Source: Candidatus Didemnitutus sp.
GTDB lineage: Bacteria > Verrucomicrobiota > Verrucomicrobiia > Opitutales > Opitutaceae
Direction: 5' to 3'
NCBI GenBank assembly: GCA_030681265.1
Contig: JAUXXD010000068.1
Span: 1 to 42,887 of the forward strand
DNA: 42,887 nucleotides
In this document: one piece after another, positions 1 to 9,980 of the stretch
Position numbering within the stretch: position 1 is the first letter of the stretch
Layout: each line of letters starts with the position of its first letter
Program-made: the position numbers and the translations under genes
Notes under the pieces: model-generated
What the model saw: the letters and a program-made list of their open reading frames with translations, nothing else
Told to the model about the DNA's origin: nothing
Database searches by the model: none

Positions 1-45
1 CGCGACATGGATTTCCGCGACGTGAAATTCCACTCCCACCCGTAA
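1..45 (+). CDS. C-terminal end of an unidentified protein (partial)
   Basis: An open frame enters from the left edge in frame 1 and ends at a TAA at 43-45, giving 14 visible residues ending in HSHP. The stop lies seven bases before the DUF3299 start, so the two genes are probably co-transcribed. The visible piece is too short to assign a function. Confidence 0.5.
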   Translation, partial: RDMDFRDVKFHSHP

Positions 46-52
46 TCCCGCC

Positions 53-583
53 ATGCTCGCTCCGGTTCTTCGCCGCTTCGTTTTCGCCGTCTCCGCGCTC
101 GCGTTGGTCGGCGTGGTGTCGTCGCGGTTGGCCGCCGACGAGTCGAAAAAGGATTTTGCGTTGGTCGGCTTCGAGTTGCTCGCGGCGTTTAACTACGTGC
201 CGCCGGGCTACGAAACGATGGTGCCGGGTGCGACGACGTCACCGGAGGATGCCGCGAAGTTGAACGCGCAGATTCCCGACTATGTGCGCGAACTCGACGC
301 GAAGAAAATTTCCGTCACGGGCTTCATGCTCCCGACGAAATTCAAGGACGGCAAAGTGACAGAGTTTTTGTTGATGAAAGACCAGAGCGGTTGCTGTTTC
401 GGCGCGATGCCGCGCATCAACGAATGGATTATCGTCAAGATGGTGCAGGGCGGCATGCCGCCGCTGATGGATGTGCCGCTGACGCTGATCGGGAAGTTCA
501 AGGTCGGTGAGTTGTTCGAAGAAGGCTACCTCTCCGGCATCTACCAGCTGGAAGGCGAAAAATTTCTGACGCCGAAGGCGTGA
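53..583 (+). CDS. DUF3299 domain exported protein
   Basis: A 176-residue protein. Residues 1-28 form a signal peptide (positively charged start, then a hydrophobic VSALALVGVVS stretch, then an Ala-containing cleavage region), so export to the periplasm or envelope is expected. The rest fits the DUF3299 family: a beta-rich domain with a conserved GFMLP segment and a CCFG motif near residue 111, which could bind metal or a redox partner. DUF3299 genes often sit beside ABC-transporter genes, and the seven-base gap to the upstream frame fits an operon. Biochemical role unknown. The family call is from recognition of the motif pattern. Confidence 0.75.
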   Translation: MLAPVLRRFVFAVSALALVGVVSSRLAADESKKDFALVGFELLAAFNYVPPGYETMVPGATTSPEDAAKLNAQIPDYVRELDAKKISVTGFMLPTKFKDGKVTEFLLMKDQSGCCFGAMPRINEWIIVKMVQGGMPPLMDVPLTLIGKFKVGELFEEGYLSGIYQLEGEKFLTPKA

Positions 584-616
584 GGCGCACGGCGGCGCGC
601 CCGAGAGCCAGAAAAC

Positions 617-1072
617 TTAGCGCGAAATGTCGCGCTGCGTGAGGACTTTGATGCCGCGGTTGCTCAACGCCTGCGACGCGAGATCGACATCCTCGACCTT
701 GAGGATGAGGCCGCAGCGGCCATGCGGTCGCGAAATGAACGAGTAAACGTAGTGGATGTTTACCTCGACCATATTGAAGCCGTGAAAGACTTCGCGGAGC
801 TTTGACTCGTCGGAAAATTCGATCGCGAGCACGTCGCACTCGGCGCAATAAAAATTGTTCGCCGCCATCAGCTCGCGGGCGCGGTCGGGGTCGTCGACGA
901 CGGTGCGGATGATGGCGCAGTCGGTCGTGTCGAGCGTGGTCATGGCCATGACGTGCACGTTGTGCTTGGCGAGCATGGCGGTGAGATCATGCAGGCGACC
1001 GACGCGATTTTCACTGAAAACGGAAAATTGTTTCACCGGATCTTGCGCGAGAGTCGTATCCATTGCTGCCAT
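617..1072 (-). CDS. ACT domain-containing protein
   Basis: A 151-residue protein with two ACT-like halves. The first begins FSVFSENRVGRLHDLTAML, the usual beta-alpha start of ACT domains that bind amino acids and control metabolic enzymes; the second covers roughly residues 75-145. No catalytic domain is attached, so it is a free-standing regulator or ligand sensor, presumably cytoplasmic. Start: ATG at 1072, but a second in-frame ATG at 1063 (MDTTLAQ) is equally possible. It is divergent from the cation transporter gene, with about 100 bases between them for two promoters. The ligand cannot be told from the sequence. Confidence 0.8.
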   Translation of the reverse strand: MAAMDTTLAQDPVKQFSVFSENRVGRLHDLTAMLAKHNVHVMAMTTLDTTDCAIIRTVVDDPDRARELMAANNFYCAECDVLAIEFSDESKLREVFHGFNMVEVNIHYVYSFISRPHGRCGLILKVEDVDLASQALSNRGIKVLTQRDISR

Positions 1073-1171
1073 GACGGTCGCGAAGGTAGGTTAGCGGGCG
1101 GCGTTGGTCAACTAGCCATCCGCGGCGCGGTCGCGCTTGTCGTGCGCGTTGCGCCGTCGTAGCGTCGGCCG

Positions 1172-2074
1172 ATGACGAGCCGGGATGCGCAACAACGCAC
1201 GCAGCAACGCGCCAGAGAAAGCGCGGGTTTGGTGCTGCGCGGCATCGCGCTGAATGGAGTGTTGGCCGCGGTGAAATTGGCGGGCGGTGTTTTCGGGAAT
1301 ACTTACGCGTTGATCGCCGATGCGGCGGAGTCGCTGCTCGATATTCTCACCTCGCTTCTCGTGTGGGCCGGTTTCCGCGTGGCGTCGCGTCCGCCGGATG
1401 CGGATCATCCCTACGGCCACGGCAAGGCGGAGCCGCTTTCGGCCCTGGCGGTGGCGTTGTTTGTGTTTGCGATGGCGGGCTGGGTCGCGTGGCACGCGGT
1501 GCGCCAGATCCAGACGCCGCACGAAGGACCGGCGTGGTGGACGTTGTTAGTGTTGGCTGGTGTGGTGGGGGTGAAGCTGGCGTTTGCGCGACGGCTGCGG
1601 CGGGCGAGTCACGAAATCGGCAGCACGGCGCTGGGCGCGGAAGCGATGCACCATTGGTCGGACGCGATGACGTCGGCGGCGGCGTTTGTCGGCATCGCAA
1701 TTGCGATGTGGGGCGGCAAGGGTTGGGAAACGGCGGATGATTGGGCGGCGTTGTTTGCCTGTGTGATCATCGCGGTGAACGGCGCGGCGATTTTCATGAA
1801 GGCGCTGGGTGATGTGATGGACACGGCGGTGGCGACGGAATTTGAACAAGAGGTGCGCGCGATCGCGTTGCGCGTTGCCGGGGTGCGCGCGCTCGACAAA
1901 TGTCGCGTGCGCAAGAGCGGGCTCAGTCACTTCGTGGACATCCAAGTGCGCGTGGACGGTGAGCTGACCGTGCGCGCCGGACACGACATCGCGCACGCCG
2001 TGAAAGACGCGCTCGTCGCCTCACCTGCGCACGCCATCACCGACGTCACCGTGCACGTCGAGCCGATGCAGTGA
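1172..2074 (+). CDS. Cation diffusion facilitator (CDF) family transporter
   Basis: A 300-residue inner-membrane protein that should export divalent cations (Zn, Co, Fe, Cd or Mn) in exchange for protons. The family marks are clear: the first helices (GIALNGVLAAVKLAGGVFGNTYAL, quoted only as the region near residues 21-45), the metal-site helix with ADAAESLLD, the HPYGHGKAE loop near residue 87, and the second metal helix HHWSDAMTS near residue 155. A cytoplasmic C-terminal ferredoxin-like domain follows from about residue 215 (VRALDKCRVRKSG, then HVEP at the end). Length is normal for the family. Metal specificity cannot be inferred. Confidence 0.92.
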   Translation: MTSRDAQQRTQQRARESAGLVLRGIALNGVLAAVKLAGGVFGNTYALIADAAESLLDILTSLLVWAGFRVASRPPDADHPYGHGKAEPLSALAVALFVFAMAGWVAWHAVRQIQTPHEGPAWWTLLVLAGVVGVKLAFARRLRRASHEIGSTALGAEAMHHWSDAMTSAAAFVGIAIAMWGGKGWETADDWAALFACVIIAVNGAAIFMKALGDVMDTAVATEFEQEVRAIALRVAGVRALDKCRVRKSGLSHFVDIQVRVDGELTVRAGHDIAHAVKDALVASPAHAITDVTVHVEPMQ

Positions 2075-2076
2075 AC

Positions 2077-2114
2077 CGCACGCGCAGTCGTGGGTGACGC
2101 GACTAGCGCGTGCG
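2077..2114. terminator. Hairpin between convergent genes, probable bidirectional terminator
   Basis: Positions 2077-2090 pair with 2100-2114: a 5-bp inner stem and a perfect 9-bp outer stem separated by a single bulged A at 2105, with a 9-base loop. It lies between the stop of the CDF gene and overlaps the stop of the EamA gene. No T-run follows on either strand, so it is a hairpin-type rather than a classical intrinsic terminator. Confidence 0.5.
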
Positions 2115-3122
2115 CGACTTGGGCGAGGCGGAATTGGTTTCGCCGGCGCTGGTGGCGCAGGCGACGGCTTGGCGCGGTGGGGTGGCGAGGGTTTTGCGAT
2201 TCTTGGCTACGGTGATCGTCGCGACGCCCGCGATGATGACGGCGGAGGCGACGAGGATGCGGGAGCTGAGTTCCTCCCCGGCAAATTGCCAGCCGAGGAA
2301 GACAGCGACGATGGGATTGACGTAAGCGTAGGTTGCGACGCGCGAGGGGGTGCTGTGCTTCATTAACCAGACAAATGTCGTGAAACCGATCAACGAACCG
2401 AAGACCACGAGGTAAAACCACGCCAGCAGCGAACGCGTGCTGATGGCGGCGACATTGAGGTCGGTGAGTTCGCCGCAGACGAGACTGACGCCGAAAAGCC
2501 AGCCTGCGCCGGTGAGCATTTGAATCGCCGCGCCAGTGAACGGTTCGGCGGGCTTCGTGGCGTAGCGCGTGTAGATCGAGCCAATGCTCCAAAACAGACA
2601 GGCGAACACCAGGGCGATGATGCGCATCGTATCGAGGCTCTCGGGGCCAGTGCGTAACACGTCAGGGCCGACGAGCAGTCCGAGACCGATCATGCCGAGG
2701 GCGAGGCCGGCGAAAGTCGCGAGATTGGGACGCGAGCCGCGTTGGCCGTCCTTGAAAATTCCCTGCACCGCCCAATCGAGCAACACGATGAACACCGGCC
2801 CAATGGAAATGATCAGCGTGGCAATACCGGAGGGGATTTTTTGTTCGGCCCACGAGACGAGGCCGTTGCCGCCGAGGAGCAAGAGTGCGCCGATGAGAGC
2901 GTTGTCACGCCATTGGCGGGCGGTGGCGTGGAAACCGCGCGTGATGGCGATGAAGCCCGCGATGAGTGCACCAGCGAGGAGGAAACGCCCGCTCGCCATC
3001 AGGAACGGCGGCATGGTTTCGACGGCGATCTTGATCGCCAGGTAGGTGGAGCCCCACACCAGATAGATCGTGGCGAAGCCGAGAATCAGCGCGAAGCGGG
3101 AAGGTGTGGAAGAGGCGGACAA
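2103..3122 (-). CDS. EamA/DMT family transporter (drug/metabolite exporter)
   Basis: A 339-residue multi-spanning membrane protein with the two EamA repeats. The first opens with FATIYLVWGSTYLAIKIAVE (residues about 16-35), a classic RhaT/YdcZ-type start; the second begins near residue 165 (IIALVFACLFWSIGS) and ends near residue 305. About ten transmembrane helices are expected. Members export metabolites such as amino acids; the substrate here is unknown. A hydrophilic tail of about 35 residues after the last helix (KNRKTLATPP to the end) is longer than usual. Convergent with the CDF gene; the stop lies inside the shared hairpin. Confidence 0.9.
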   Translation of the reverse strand: MSASSTPSRFALILGFATIYLVWGSTYLAIKIAVETMPPFLMASGRFLLAGALIAGFIAITRGFHATARQWRDNALIGALLLLGGNGLVSWAEQKIPSGIATLIISIGPVFIVLLDWAVQGIFKDGQRGSRPNLATFAGLALGMIGLGLLVGPDVLRTGPESLDTMRIIALVFACLFWSIGSIYTRYATKPAEPFTGAAIQMLTGAGWLFGVSLVCGELTDLNVAAISTRSLLAWFYLVVFGSLIGFTTFVWLMKHSTPSRVATYAYVNPIVAVFLGWQFAGEELSSRILVASAVIIAGVATITVAKNRKTLATPPRQAVACATSAGETNSASPKSRTR

Positions 3123-3239
3123 GGAGAACGGAAGTGGAGGGGAAACGGTTCTGTCGCGAAAGAACTAAAAACGAACAACAAATTCACCGCGCTTGCCCGA
3201 GCGCTGCGATCGGTCATCAGCGCGGTGGTGGTCTGTCGT

Positions 3240-4025
3240 TTAGACCACGATTTCGCCGCGGAGGTAAAGGGCAGCGTGGCCGGCGAGGCCCACGCGGTCA
3301 CCGCGCAGCTCGCAAAATACTTCACCGCCCCGAGCGGAGAGCTGGCGGGCGTGAAGCCGGTTCTTTCCCAGTCGCGCCGCCCAGTAGGGCGTGAGCACGC
3401 AGTGAGCGGAACCCGTCACGGGATCTTCCGGCACACCGACACGCGGGGCGAAGAAGCGCGAGACGAAGTCGCAGTCTTCCCCGGGGGCGGTAACGATGGT
3501 GCCATATTGTTCCAGTGTGGCGAGGGTCGCAAAATCCGGTCGGATGGCGCGGATTTCTGCGGCGGTGGCGAAGACGGCGAGGTTGGCTTGCGCTTGGGCA
3601 TATTCGGCCGGGGTGGCACCGAGACCGCGGAGCAACGCCGGGGGCGGGGTGACGGGGACCGCAGGCCGCGACGGGAAATCGAGTTCCAACTTGCCGTCGG
3701 GTAATCGACGGACAGGTAGCGGGCCGGAGCGTGAGTCGAACGTGAGGCGTTCACCGGCGAAACCGAGTTGAGTGAACAAGACAAAGGCGCTCGCGAGCGT
3801 GGCGTGGCCGCAAAGATCGACCTCGGCGCTGGGCGTGAACCAGCGGAGGTGATACCGGCCGGGTTCGATGGGCACGAAGAAGGCGGTCTCGGCGAGGCCG
3901 TTCTCGAAAGCGATGCGTTGCATGAGCGCGTCGGCGGGCCAGGCGGTGAGCGGGACGACGGCGGCCGGGTTACCGGCAAAGACCACAGGAGAGAAGGCGT
4001 CGATCCAGTAAAGAGGGAGTTTCAT
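3240..4025 (-). CDS. PhzF family isomerase/epimerase-like protein
   Basis: A 261-residue protein, the normal length for the PhzF family (diaminopimelate-epimerase fold). The start at the ATG at 4025 gives MKLPLYWIDAF; the frame stays open further upstream, but that part has Arg/Pro-rich non-coding composition. Family marks: GNPAAVV near residue 18, the acid/base glutamate E46 in NGLAETAFF, DLCGHATLAS in the middle, and DPVTGSAHC near residue 205. PhzF itself isomerises a phenazine precursor, but most family members have unknown substrates and no phenazine genes are nearby, so only the family is supported. Confidence 0.9.
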   Translation of the reverse strand: MKLPLYWIDAFSPVVFAGNPAAVVPLTAWPADALMQRIAFENGLAETAFFVPIEPGRYHLRWFTPSAEVDLCGHATLASAFVLFTQLGFAGERLTFDSRSGPLPVRRLPDGKLELDFPSRPAVPVTPPPALLRGLGATPAEYAQAQANLAVFATAAEIRAIRPDFATLATLEQYGTIVTAPGEDCDFVSRFFAPRVGVPEDPVTGSAHCVLTPYWAARLGKNRLHARQLSARGGEVFCELRGDRVGLAGHAALYLRGEIVV

Positions 4026-4099
4026 GGGGGCTGAGCGTAGAGGCACTTCGGACGGACCGGCAGGAGCAATGGTGGGTGGAGAGCGGCGGCACAGCCGCG

Positions 4100-4588
4100 T
4101 CAGGAGTATTGCGTGAGCGCTGAACCGGTGAGACGAAAGATCGTCCAATCCTGCATCGGGACCGCGCCGAGTTTTTGGTAGAAATCGATGGCGGGTTGAT
4201 TCCAATCGAGCACGGACCACTCCATGCGTCCGCAACCACGCGCGTTGGCGATGGCGGCGAGGTGGAGCAACAAGGCGCGACCGTAACCGGAACCGCGGTA
4301 ATCGGGGCGAACGAAGAGATCTTCGAGATACAGGCCGGGTTTGGCGAGGAAGGTGGAGAAGTTGAAGAAATAGAGAGCGAAGCCGACGGGTTGCGCATCG
4401 GCGAAGGCGAGGACGCAATACGCGGCGGGCGCGGAGTCGTCGTCGGGGAACAGTTGCGCGCTAAGCGCGGCCTCGGTGGCGGTGACTTCGTGGGCGAGGC
4501 GTTCATAAACGGCGAGCTCGCGGATCAGTTGCAGGATGAGCGGGATATCGGCGGCGCTGGCCGGACGGATTTGAAGTGGAGGAATCAT
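4100..4588 (-). CDS. GNAT family N-acetyltransferase
   Basis: A 162-residue acetyl-CoA-dependent acetyltransferase, normal length. It begins IRPASAADIPLILQLIRELA (residues about 7-26), has an LYLEDLFVRPDYRGSGYG core near residues 88-105 in which RGSGYG is the acetyl-CoA pyrophosphate-binding loop, and ends with the NQPAIDFYQKLG motif near residue 133. It resembles the diamine/polyamine acetyltransferase-like branch of GNATs (YERLAHEV region, LYLEDLFV), but the substrate is inferred only. Start chosen at ATG 4588; the longer open frame upstream overlaps the opposite-strand kinase gene. Confidence 0.88.
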   Translation of the reverse strand: MIPPLQIRPASAADIPLILQLIRELAVYERLAHEVTATEAALSAQLFPDDDSAPAAYCVLAFADAQPVGFALYFFNFSTFLAKPGLYLEDLFVRPDYRGSGYGRALLLHLAAIANARGCGRMEWSVLDWNQPAIDFYQKLGAVPMQDWTIFRLTGSALTQYS

Positions 4589-4729
4589 AAACTTAAGGCG
4601 GAATTCGGTGGTCAGGGTGGAACTAAAACCAACCAAACCGCAATCCCGCGCACCCGCCGAAGCGCAGCATGGGGAATGGGTTTGTGACTCGACAAACCAA
4701 GGGTGGGGGCTTGGCATCTGGTGGTCACC

Positions 4730-7700
4730 ATGTTTTTCAAATCCAGTTGTGCTCGCGCGCTGCGACTGTGGGTTGCGTTGGGAGGCGGGCTTGTGGTTGC
4801 GACTCCAATTTGGGGTGGAGCGCCGGCGTTGGAGCGAGTGGTGGTGCAGTTGCCCTACAATCACCAGTTTCAGTTTGCAGGATTTTATGCGGCGGAATTG
4901 CAGGGCTATTTTGCGGAGGAGAATCTGGCCGTGGAGCTGCGCGAGGCGACGCGCGCCCGCCAGCCGGTCGAAGAAGTCGTGGTCGGCCGGGCGCAGTATG
5001 GCTTGTCCGGACCAATGGCGCTGCTCGCGCGCATGAACGGGGCGCCGATCGTCGCGTTGGCGGCGATTTTCCAGCATTCGCCCTTTGCGCTCATGGTGCG
5101 GGCCGATTCGGGCATCGCGACGCCGACGGATTTGATCGGCCAGCGCATCGCGTTCAATCCGACATCGAGCAACCTCGAGGTTCGGGCAATGTTTCATCTC
5201 GAAGGGATGAAGGGCGACCAACTGGTCATGGTGCCGGACAAGCCGCAGTATAATGAAATCCTCGCGGGCGAAGCGGAGGCGATGCAGGTATTCGTAACCG
5301 ATGCGCCGTTTGATGCGGCGGCGGACGGATTGGAGTATCGCTTGATCCGGCCAGCCGATTACGGGGCGGATTTTTATGGGGAAACCTTCTTTGCCTCCGA
5401 AAAGGAAGTGAATGCTCATCCGGAGCGTGCACAAGCCATGCGGCGGGCGCTGCTGCGCGGCTGGGAATATGCGCTAGATAACCCGGAGGAGATCATCGAG
5501 TGGATCCTTGAAACGCACGGACGGGCGCATCCGCGGCTGACGCGGGAGCGGTTGCAATTTGAGGCGGCGGCGACGGCGAAGTTGATCAACCCGGATCTGG
5601 TGGAGATCGGGCACATCAATCCCGGCCGCGTGCGCAAGCTGGGCGAGTTGGTGGTGGCGCTCGGCCAGGCCCCAGACATGCGAGCGCTGGACGGGTGGAT
5701 TTATACGGGGGAGGTCCGCGCCCTCCCGAGCTGGACACGCTGGGCGGCGATCGGCGCGGGTGCGGCGATTCTGCTCTCCTTGGCCGCTTTGCTGGCCAAT
5801 TGGCGGCTGAAGCGCCTCGTCGAGCGCCGCACGGTCGAGCTCGTGGAATCGGAAAAAAAGCAGCGCGAGCTGTTCGACCTCGCCCCGACACCGATCGTGG
5901 TGCAGGACCTGCGCAAGATCGCGGAGCGGCTGGCAGCGCTCAAGGCGGCGGGAGTCACCGACCTGCGCGCCCACCTCGCGGCGAATCCCGGCCTCGAGGA
6001 GGAGCTGTTTCGACTGAAGCGCGTTCGGGATGCCAACCGGCACGCCCTCGCTCAAACCGGATTCACCAATGTGGAGGAAATGGACCGCGGCTTGCGCGCC
6101 ATCATGACGCCGCAGGCGATGGAGGGCTTTGGCACCGAATTGCAGACGGTCTGGGAGGGCGGGGACCGGCTGGTCCTCGAAAAAATCTACCGATCAACCA
6201 CGGGCGACGCGATCCACACGCTCCTGCAATGGTCGGCGGATCCGGTGGAGGGCCCTCAGGATTACCGGCAGGTGCGCATGGTCTTTACCGACATCACCAA
6301 GATCAGGCAGGCAGAGCAGGCGTTGCAAGAGAGCGAGGAGCGCTATCGCAACCTGTTCGAAACGACGCCGAATCCGATGTATATCTTCGATGTCGAAACG
6401 CTGCGCATTGTGATGGTGAACGAGGCCGCGATCCACCGCTACGGTTACACCCGCGAGGAATTCCTAGGCATGACGGTGGCGGAATTGCGGCCGGCGGATG
6501 AGGCGGTGCGGCTGCAGCAGGCGATGAAGGAATATAGCAACAGTCCGCCCAAAGCGAGCGGCGCGCACGCCGCGGGCATGTGGCGGCACCGGTGCAAGGA
6601 CGGGACAATTCTCATCGTCGAGGTTTTCACCCACAGCCTGCTCCTGAACGACCGCCCCTGTGTGCTCGCCTTGCCCTTCGACATCACGGCCAAGCTGGCG
6701 GCGGAGCGGGCGCTGCGCGACAGCGAGTCGCGTTACCGGGAACTCTTCGAGAATGCCGTCGGTGGCGTCTATCGCGCGACGCCGGAAGGCCGGTTCATCT
6801 CCGTCAATCCCGCCATGGCGCGCCTCTACGGCTTTGAGGCTCCGGCGGAAATGTTGGCGTGGCGTGAGCGCGAACACGGCGGCGCGGCCTACGCCGACGC
6901 GAAGGAATATCAACGCTTCGCCGACCTGATCAATCGCCACGGCAAAGTGGAGAACTTCGAAACCCGCATCGTTGATCGCGAAGGCAGGACACGATGGGTG
7001 TCGGAGACCTCACGCGTGGTGCGCGATGAGGAGGGCGAGTTGCTCTACTACGAAGGGTTCGTCACCGACATCACCGACCGCCGCCGTCTTGAGGGAGAGA
7101 TGCTGCGAGCCTCGAAGCTGGAGGCGGTGGGGGTCCTGGCCGGCGGCATCGCGCATGACTTCAACAACATCCTCACCGTCGTGTTGGGGAATGTGACGCT
7201 GGCCGAGCTCGACTCAGGCAACGACAGTGCGGTCAGCCGCATGCTGCACGAAGCCAAGCGCGCCACGCTGCGGGCGCGCGATCTCACGCAGCAATTGCTC
7301 ACCTTTGCGAAAGGCGGCGATCCGGTGCGCGCGAGCATCACGTTGCCGGAGTTGGTGCGCGAATCAGCGCAGTTCGCCATGCATGGCTCGAAGAGTCGCT
7401 GTGAATTTGATTTGCCGGCGGACCTCTGGCCCGCCCATGCCGACAAGGGCCAAATCAGCCAGGTGGTGCAAAACCTGGTGATCAATGCCGCGCAAGCGAT
7501 GCCGCAGGGCGGGCTGGTGCAACTCGCCGCCGCCAACGTGCGGCTCGCGACGGGCCGCGGGGCGCAGTTGCCCGCGGGCGATTACGTCAAGTTGACCGTG
7601 CGCGACAATGGCACGGGCATTTCACCGGAGCATCTGGGGAAGATTTTTGATCCGTATTTTACCACCAAGCAGCAGGGCAGCGGTTTGGGGCTCGCGACGG

Positions 7701-8242
7701 TTTACTCGATCATCCAGAAGCATCAGGGAAATATTGTGGTGGATTCCAAACTCGGTGAAGGCACGGTGTTTCAACTCTGGCTGCCGGCGGCGGCACACGA
7801 GGTAAGCGAGGTGCCGGCGGCCGAACCGGCCGCGCAAACGCTGCGGGCGCGCGTGTTATTCATGGATGACGAAGCGCCGATTCGCGACATGGCGGAGCTT
7901 TATTTGCAGCGACTCGGCGGCGAATTCGTCGGCGCGGCGGATGGTCGGGAAGCGTTGCGTATTTATGAGGAAGCACGCACCGCGGGCCGACCCTTCGATG
8001 TCGTGGTGATGGACCTGACGGTGCCCGGCGGCATGGGCGGGCGCGAGGCGATGGCGAAATTGCTCGTGCTCGATCCGGCCGTGCGCGCGATTGTGTCGAG
8101 CGGCTATTCGAGCGACCCGGTGCTCGGCAGTTATCGGCGGCACGGTTTCTGCGCGATTCTGCCCAAACCGTATAGCTTGGATCAGTTACAGAAAGTGCTG
8201 GTGGATGTCATCGCGCGGCGCGGTTCCGGCTCGCCATTCTGA
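4730..8242 (+). CDS. Hybrid sensor histidine kinase with periplasmic NMT1/THI5-like binding domain and receiver
   Basis: A 1170-residue membrane sensor. Order: signal peptide (1-30); periplasmic NMT1/THI5-like solute-binding domain (about 30-330; [20 protein letters not shown] start); one transmembrane helix (about 337-358); three PAS-type regions (about 380-520, 535-660, 665-785); a HisKA domain with [10 protein letters not shown] and phospho-acceptor His809; an HATPase domain ([27 protein letters not shown]); and a C-terminal receiver with acidic residues DD near 1044 and phospho-acceptor Asp1095. THI5-like domains bind pyrimidine-like or other small ligands, so a ligand captured outside may drive phosphotransfer to the receiver. 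No DNA-binding output is fused or adjacent. Start: ATG 4730 puts the signal peptide at the terminus; a GTG at 4703 would add nine residues. Confidence 0.9.
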   Translation: MFFKSSCARALRLWVALGGGLVVATPIWGGAPALERVVVQLPYNHQFQFAGFYAAELQGYFAEENLAVELREATRARQPVEEVVVGRAQYGLSGPMALLARMNGAPIVALAAIFQHSPFALMVRADSGIATPTDLIGQRIAFNPTSSNLEVRAMFHLEGMKGDQLVMVPDKPQYNEILAGEAEAMQVFVTDAPFDAAADGLEYRLIRPADYGADFYGETFFASEKEVNAHPERAQAMRRALLRGWEYALDNPEEIIEWILETHGRAHPRLTRERLQFEAAATAKLINPDLVEIGHINPGRVRKLGELVVALGQAPDMRALDGWIYTGEVRALPSWTRWAAIGAGAAILLSLAALLANWRLKRLVERRTVELVESEKKQRELFDLAPTPIVVQDLRKIAERLAALKAAGVTDLRAHLAANPGLEEELFRLKRVRDANRHALAQTGFTNVEEMDRGLRAIMTPQAMEGFGTELQTVWEGGDRLVLEKIYRSTTGDAIHTLLQWSADPVEGPQDYRQVRMVFTDITKIRQAEQALQESEERYRNLFETTPNPMYIFDVETLRIVMVNEAAIHRYGYTREEFLGMTVAELRPADEAVRLQQAMKEYSNSPPKASGAHAAGMWRHRCKDGTILIVEVFTHSLLLNDRPCVLALPFDITAKLAAERALRDSESRYRELFENAVGGVYRATPEGRFISVNPAMARLYGFEAPAEMLAWREREHGGAAYADAKEYQRFADLINRHGKVENFETRIVDREGRTRWVSETSRVVRDEEGELLYYEGFVTDITDRRRLEGEMLRASKLEAVGVLAGGIAHDFNNILTVVLGNVTLAELDSGNDSAVSRMLHEAKRATLRARDLTQQLLTFAKGGDPVRASITLPELVRESAQFAMHGSKSRCEFDLPADLWPAHADKGQISQVVQNLVINAAQAMPQGGLVQLAAANVRLATGRGAQLPAGDYVKLTVRDNGTGISPEHLGKIFDPYFTTKQQGSGLGLATVYSIIQKHQGNIVVDSKLGEGTVFQLWLPAAAHEVSEVPAAEPAAQTLRARVLFMDDEAPIRDMAELYLQRLGGEFVGAADGREALRIYEEARTAGRPFDVVVMDLTVPGGMGGREAMAKLLVLDPAVRAIVSSGYSSDPVLGSYRRHGFCAILPKPYSLDQLQKVLVDVIARRGSGSPF

Positions 8243-8348
8243 GCGAGGTGACGGGAAAGGGAGGCGCGAAGGCGGCCGGCGCGCGCGCGGCAGGAATTTT
8301 TGCGGAGTTGCAATACGCCGTCGGGCTCGCGATAAGCCCTTTCACTAC

Positions 8349-9953
8349 ATGCTCCGTAAGCTCCTTTCCAAAATTAAGCAGACGCTCAAGTCCGGCCCTA
8401 AAAAAGCCGTCGAGAAAAAGTCCGCCCCTCAACCACGTCCGGCCAAACCGACCCACCGCGGCGGTCCACGCAGCGAAGGCAAGCCTTCCGACGCGCCACG
8501 CGGCGACCACGCTTCCGGTCGGCCGCATGAGCCACGCGGGCGCGACGAAGGTCGCGGTGGCAACCGCGGGCGCGGCCAAGGCCGTGGTCGCGGGCAAGAC
8601 CAACGCGGACACGGGCAGGGCCAACGCAGCCACGAGCAACCCGCGCCGGCCTACGATGGTCGCCGCCGTTCGCCCGAGCAACGCGCGCAAGCTGCCGCGC
8701 CGCGCGCCGAAGTTCCGGCGAAACCGTTGCCGGAAGTGCCGAAGATTGAGTCCGCTTTCACTGCGCTCGGCCTCAACGATCGTCTCGCCTACGCCGTGCA
8801 GCAAATGGGTTACGAATCGCCCACGCCGATTCAGGCGCAAGCGATTCCGCAAGTGTTGGCCGGCAAGGATGTCATCGGCTCCGCGCAAACCGGCACGGGC
8901 AAGACGGCCGCGTTCGCCCTCCCGATTTTGCAACGCCTGGGCAGCCATGGCAAATTGCGCTGCCTGATTCTCGAACCGACCCGCGAACTCGCGGTGCAAG
9001 TTGAAGAAGCCTTCAAGGGTTTTGCGAAATACACGGATCTTCGCATGACCGTGGTTTATGGCGGCGTCGGTTACGGCAAGCAGCGCGAAGACCTCACGCG
9101 CGGCGTCGATGTGCTGGCGGCGACGCCGGGCCGTTTGCTCGACTACATGGAGCAGGGCGAAATCATCCTCGATGACGTCGAAGTCCTCGTGATCGACGAA
9201 GTTGATCGCATGCTCGACATGGGTTTCCTGCCCGACGTGAAACGCATCGTCGCGAAGGTCGCCAAGAATCGCCAAACCTTGTTTTTCACCGCGACGCTGC
9301 CACCCGAAATCGAGCAACTCGCCGCGTGGGCGCTACGCGATCCGTTCAAGATTGCCGTGAGCCGCGAACGCTCGACCGCCGAAACGATCACCCATGCGTT
9401 TTATCCGGTCGTGCAGTCGCAGAAATTTGACCTGTTGGTCCGGTTGCTCGAGAACACGCAGTATCACAGCGTCATCATCTTCTCGCGCACCAAGGCCGGT
9501 GCCGACTACGTCGCGAGCCGTTTGGAACGCGCGGGCCACACGGTCGCCGTGATGCACGCCGACCGTAGCCAGCAAGAGCGCACGGATGCGTTGAAAGGAT
9601 TCAAATCCGGCAAATACGAAGTGCTGGTGGCGACGGATCTCGTCGCGCGCGGCCTCGACATCGCCGACGTCTCGCACGTCATCAATTTCGACGTGCCGGA
9701 GAATCCGGAAGACTACGTGCACCGCATCGGCCGCACGGGTCGCGCGCAGAAAACAGGTGACGCGTTTACGCTCGTGACCGAGGAAACTTGGCGCGATGCC
9801 CGCAGCATCGAGCGTTTCATTGGCCAAGCCATCGACTGGAAAAAAGTCGAGGGCTTCGACTACATTTACTCCGGCATTTTCGACGGTGGCGGCATGCCGC
9901 AAGCCGCGCCGGAGAAGCCGAAGAGCCGGTTGACGCGTGGTGGTCGCCGCTGA
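8349..9953 (+). CDS. DEAD-box-type ATP-dependent RNA helicase (RhlE-like)
   Basis: A 534-residue RNA helicase for RNA unwinding in ribosome assembly or RNA decay. Residues 1-125 are a basic, low-complexity arm rich in Arg-Gly, Gln and His (runs such as RGRGQGRGRG), likely an RNA-binding tail, here at the N-terminus. The Q motif follows near residue 136-165 (FTALGLNDRL, PTPIQAQAIP), then motif I SAQTGTGKT (about 178-186), PTRELA, TPGRLLDYME, motif II, TATL near 313 instead of the usual SAT, and C-terminal motifs ATDLVARGLDI and HRIGRTGR. Motif II reads DEVD at 283-286 rather than DEAD. Start ATG 8349 excludes an upstream stretch that overlaps the kinase gene. Confidence 0.92.
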   Translation: MLRKLLSKIKQTLKSGPKKAVEKKSAPQPRPAKPTHRGGPRSEGKPSDAPRGDHASGRPHEPRGRDEGRGGNRGRGQGRGRGQDQRGHGQGQRSHEQPAPAYDGRRRSPEQRAQAAAPRAEVPAKPLPEVPKIESAFTALGLNDRLAYAVQQMGYESPTPIQAQAIPQVLAGKDVIGSAQTGTGKTAAFALPILQRLGSHGKLRCLILEPTRELAVQVEEAFKGFAKYTDLRMTVVYGGVGYGKQREDLTRGVDVLAATPGRLLDYMEQGEIILDDVEVLVIDEVDRMLDMGFLPDVKRIVAKVAKNRQTLFFTATLPPEIEQLAAWALRDPFKIAVSRERSTAETITHAFYPVVQSQKFDLLVRLLENTQYHSVIIFSRTKAGADYVASRLERAGHTVAVMHADRSQQERTDALKGFKSGKYEVLVATDLVARGLDIADVSHVINFDVPENPEDYVHRIGRTGRAQKTGDAFTLVTEETWRDARSIERFIGQAIDWKKVEGFDYIYSGIFDGGGMPQAAPEKPKSRLTRGGRR

Positions 9954-9980
9954 GTCGGGCCGCCGCGTGGTTGACGCAAC

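Noticed and set aside
4600-5434. Long upstream extension of the acetyltransferase frame
   Set aside because: Arg/Gln/Ser-rich sequence antisense to the sensor kinase gene; the GNAT domain starts at ATG 4588.
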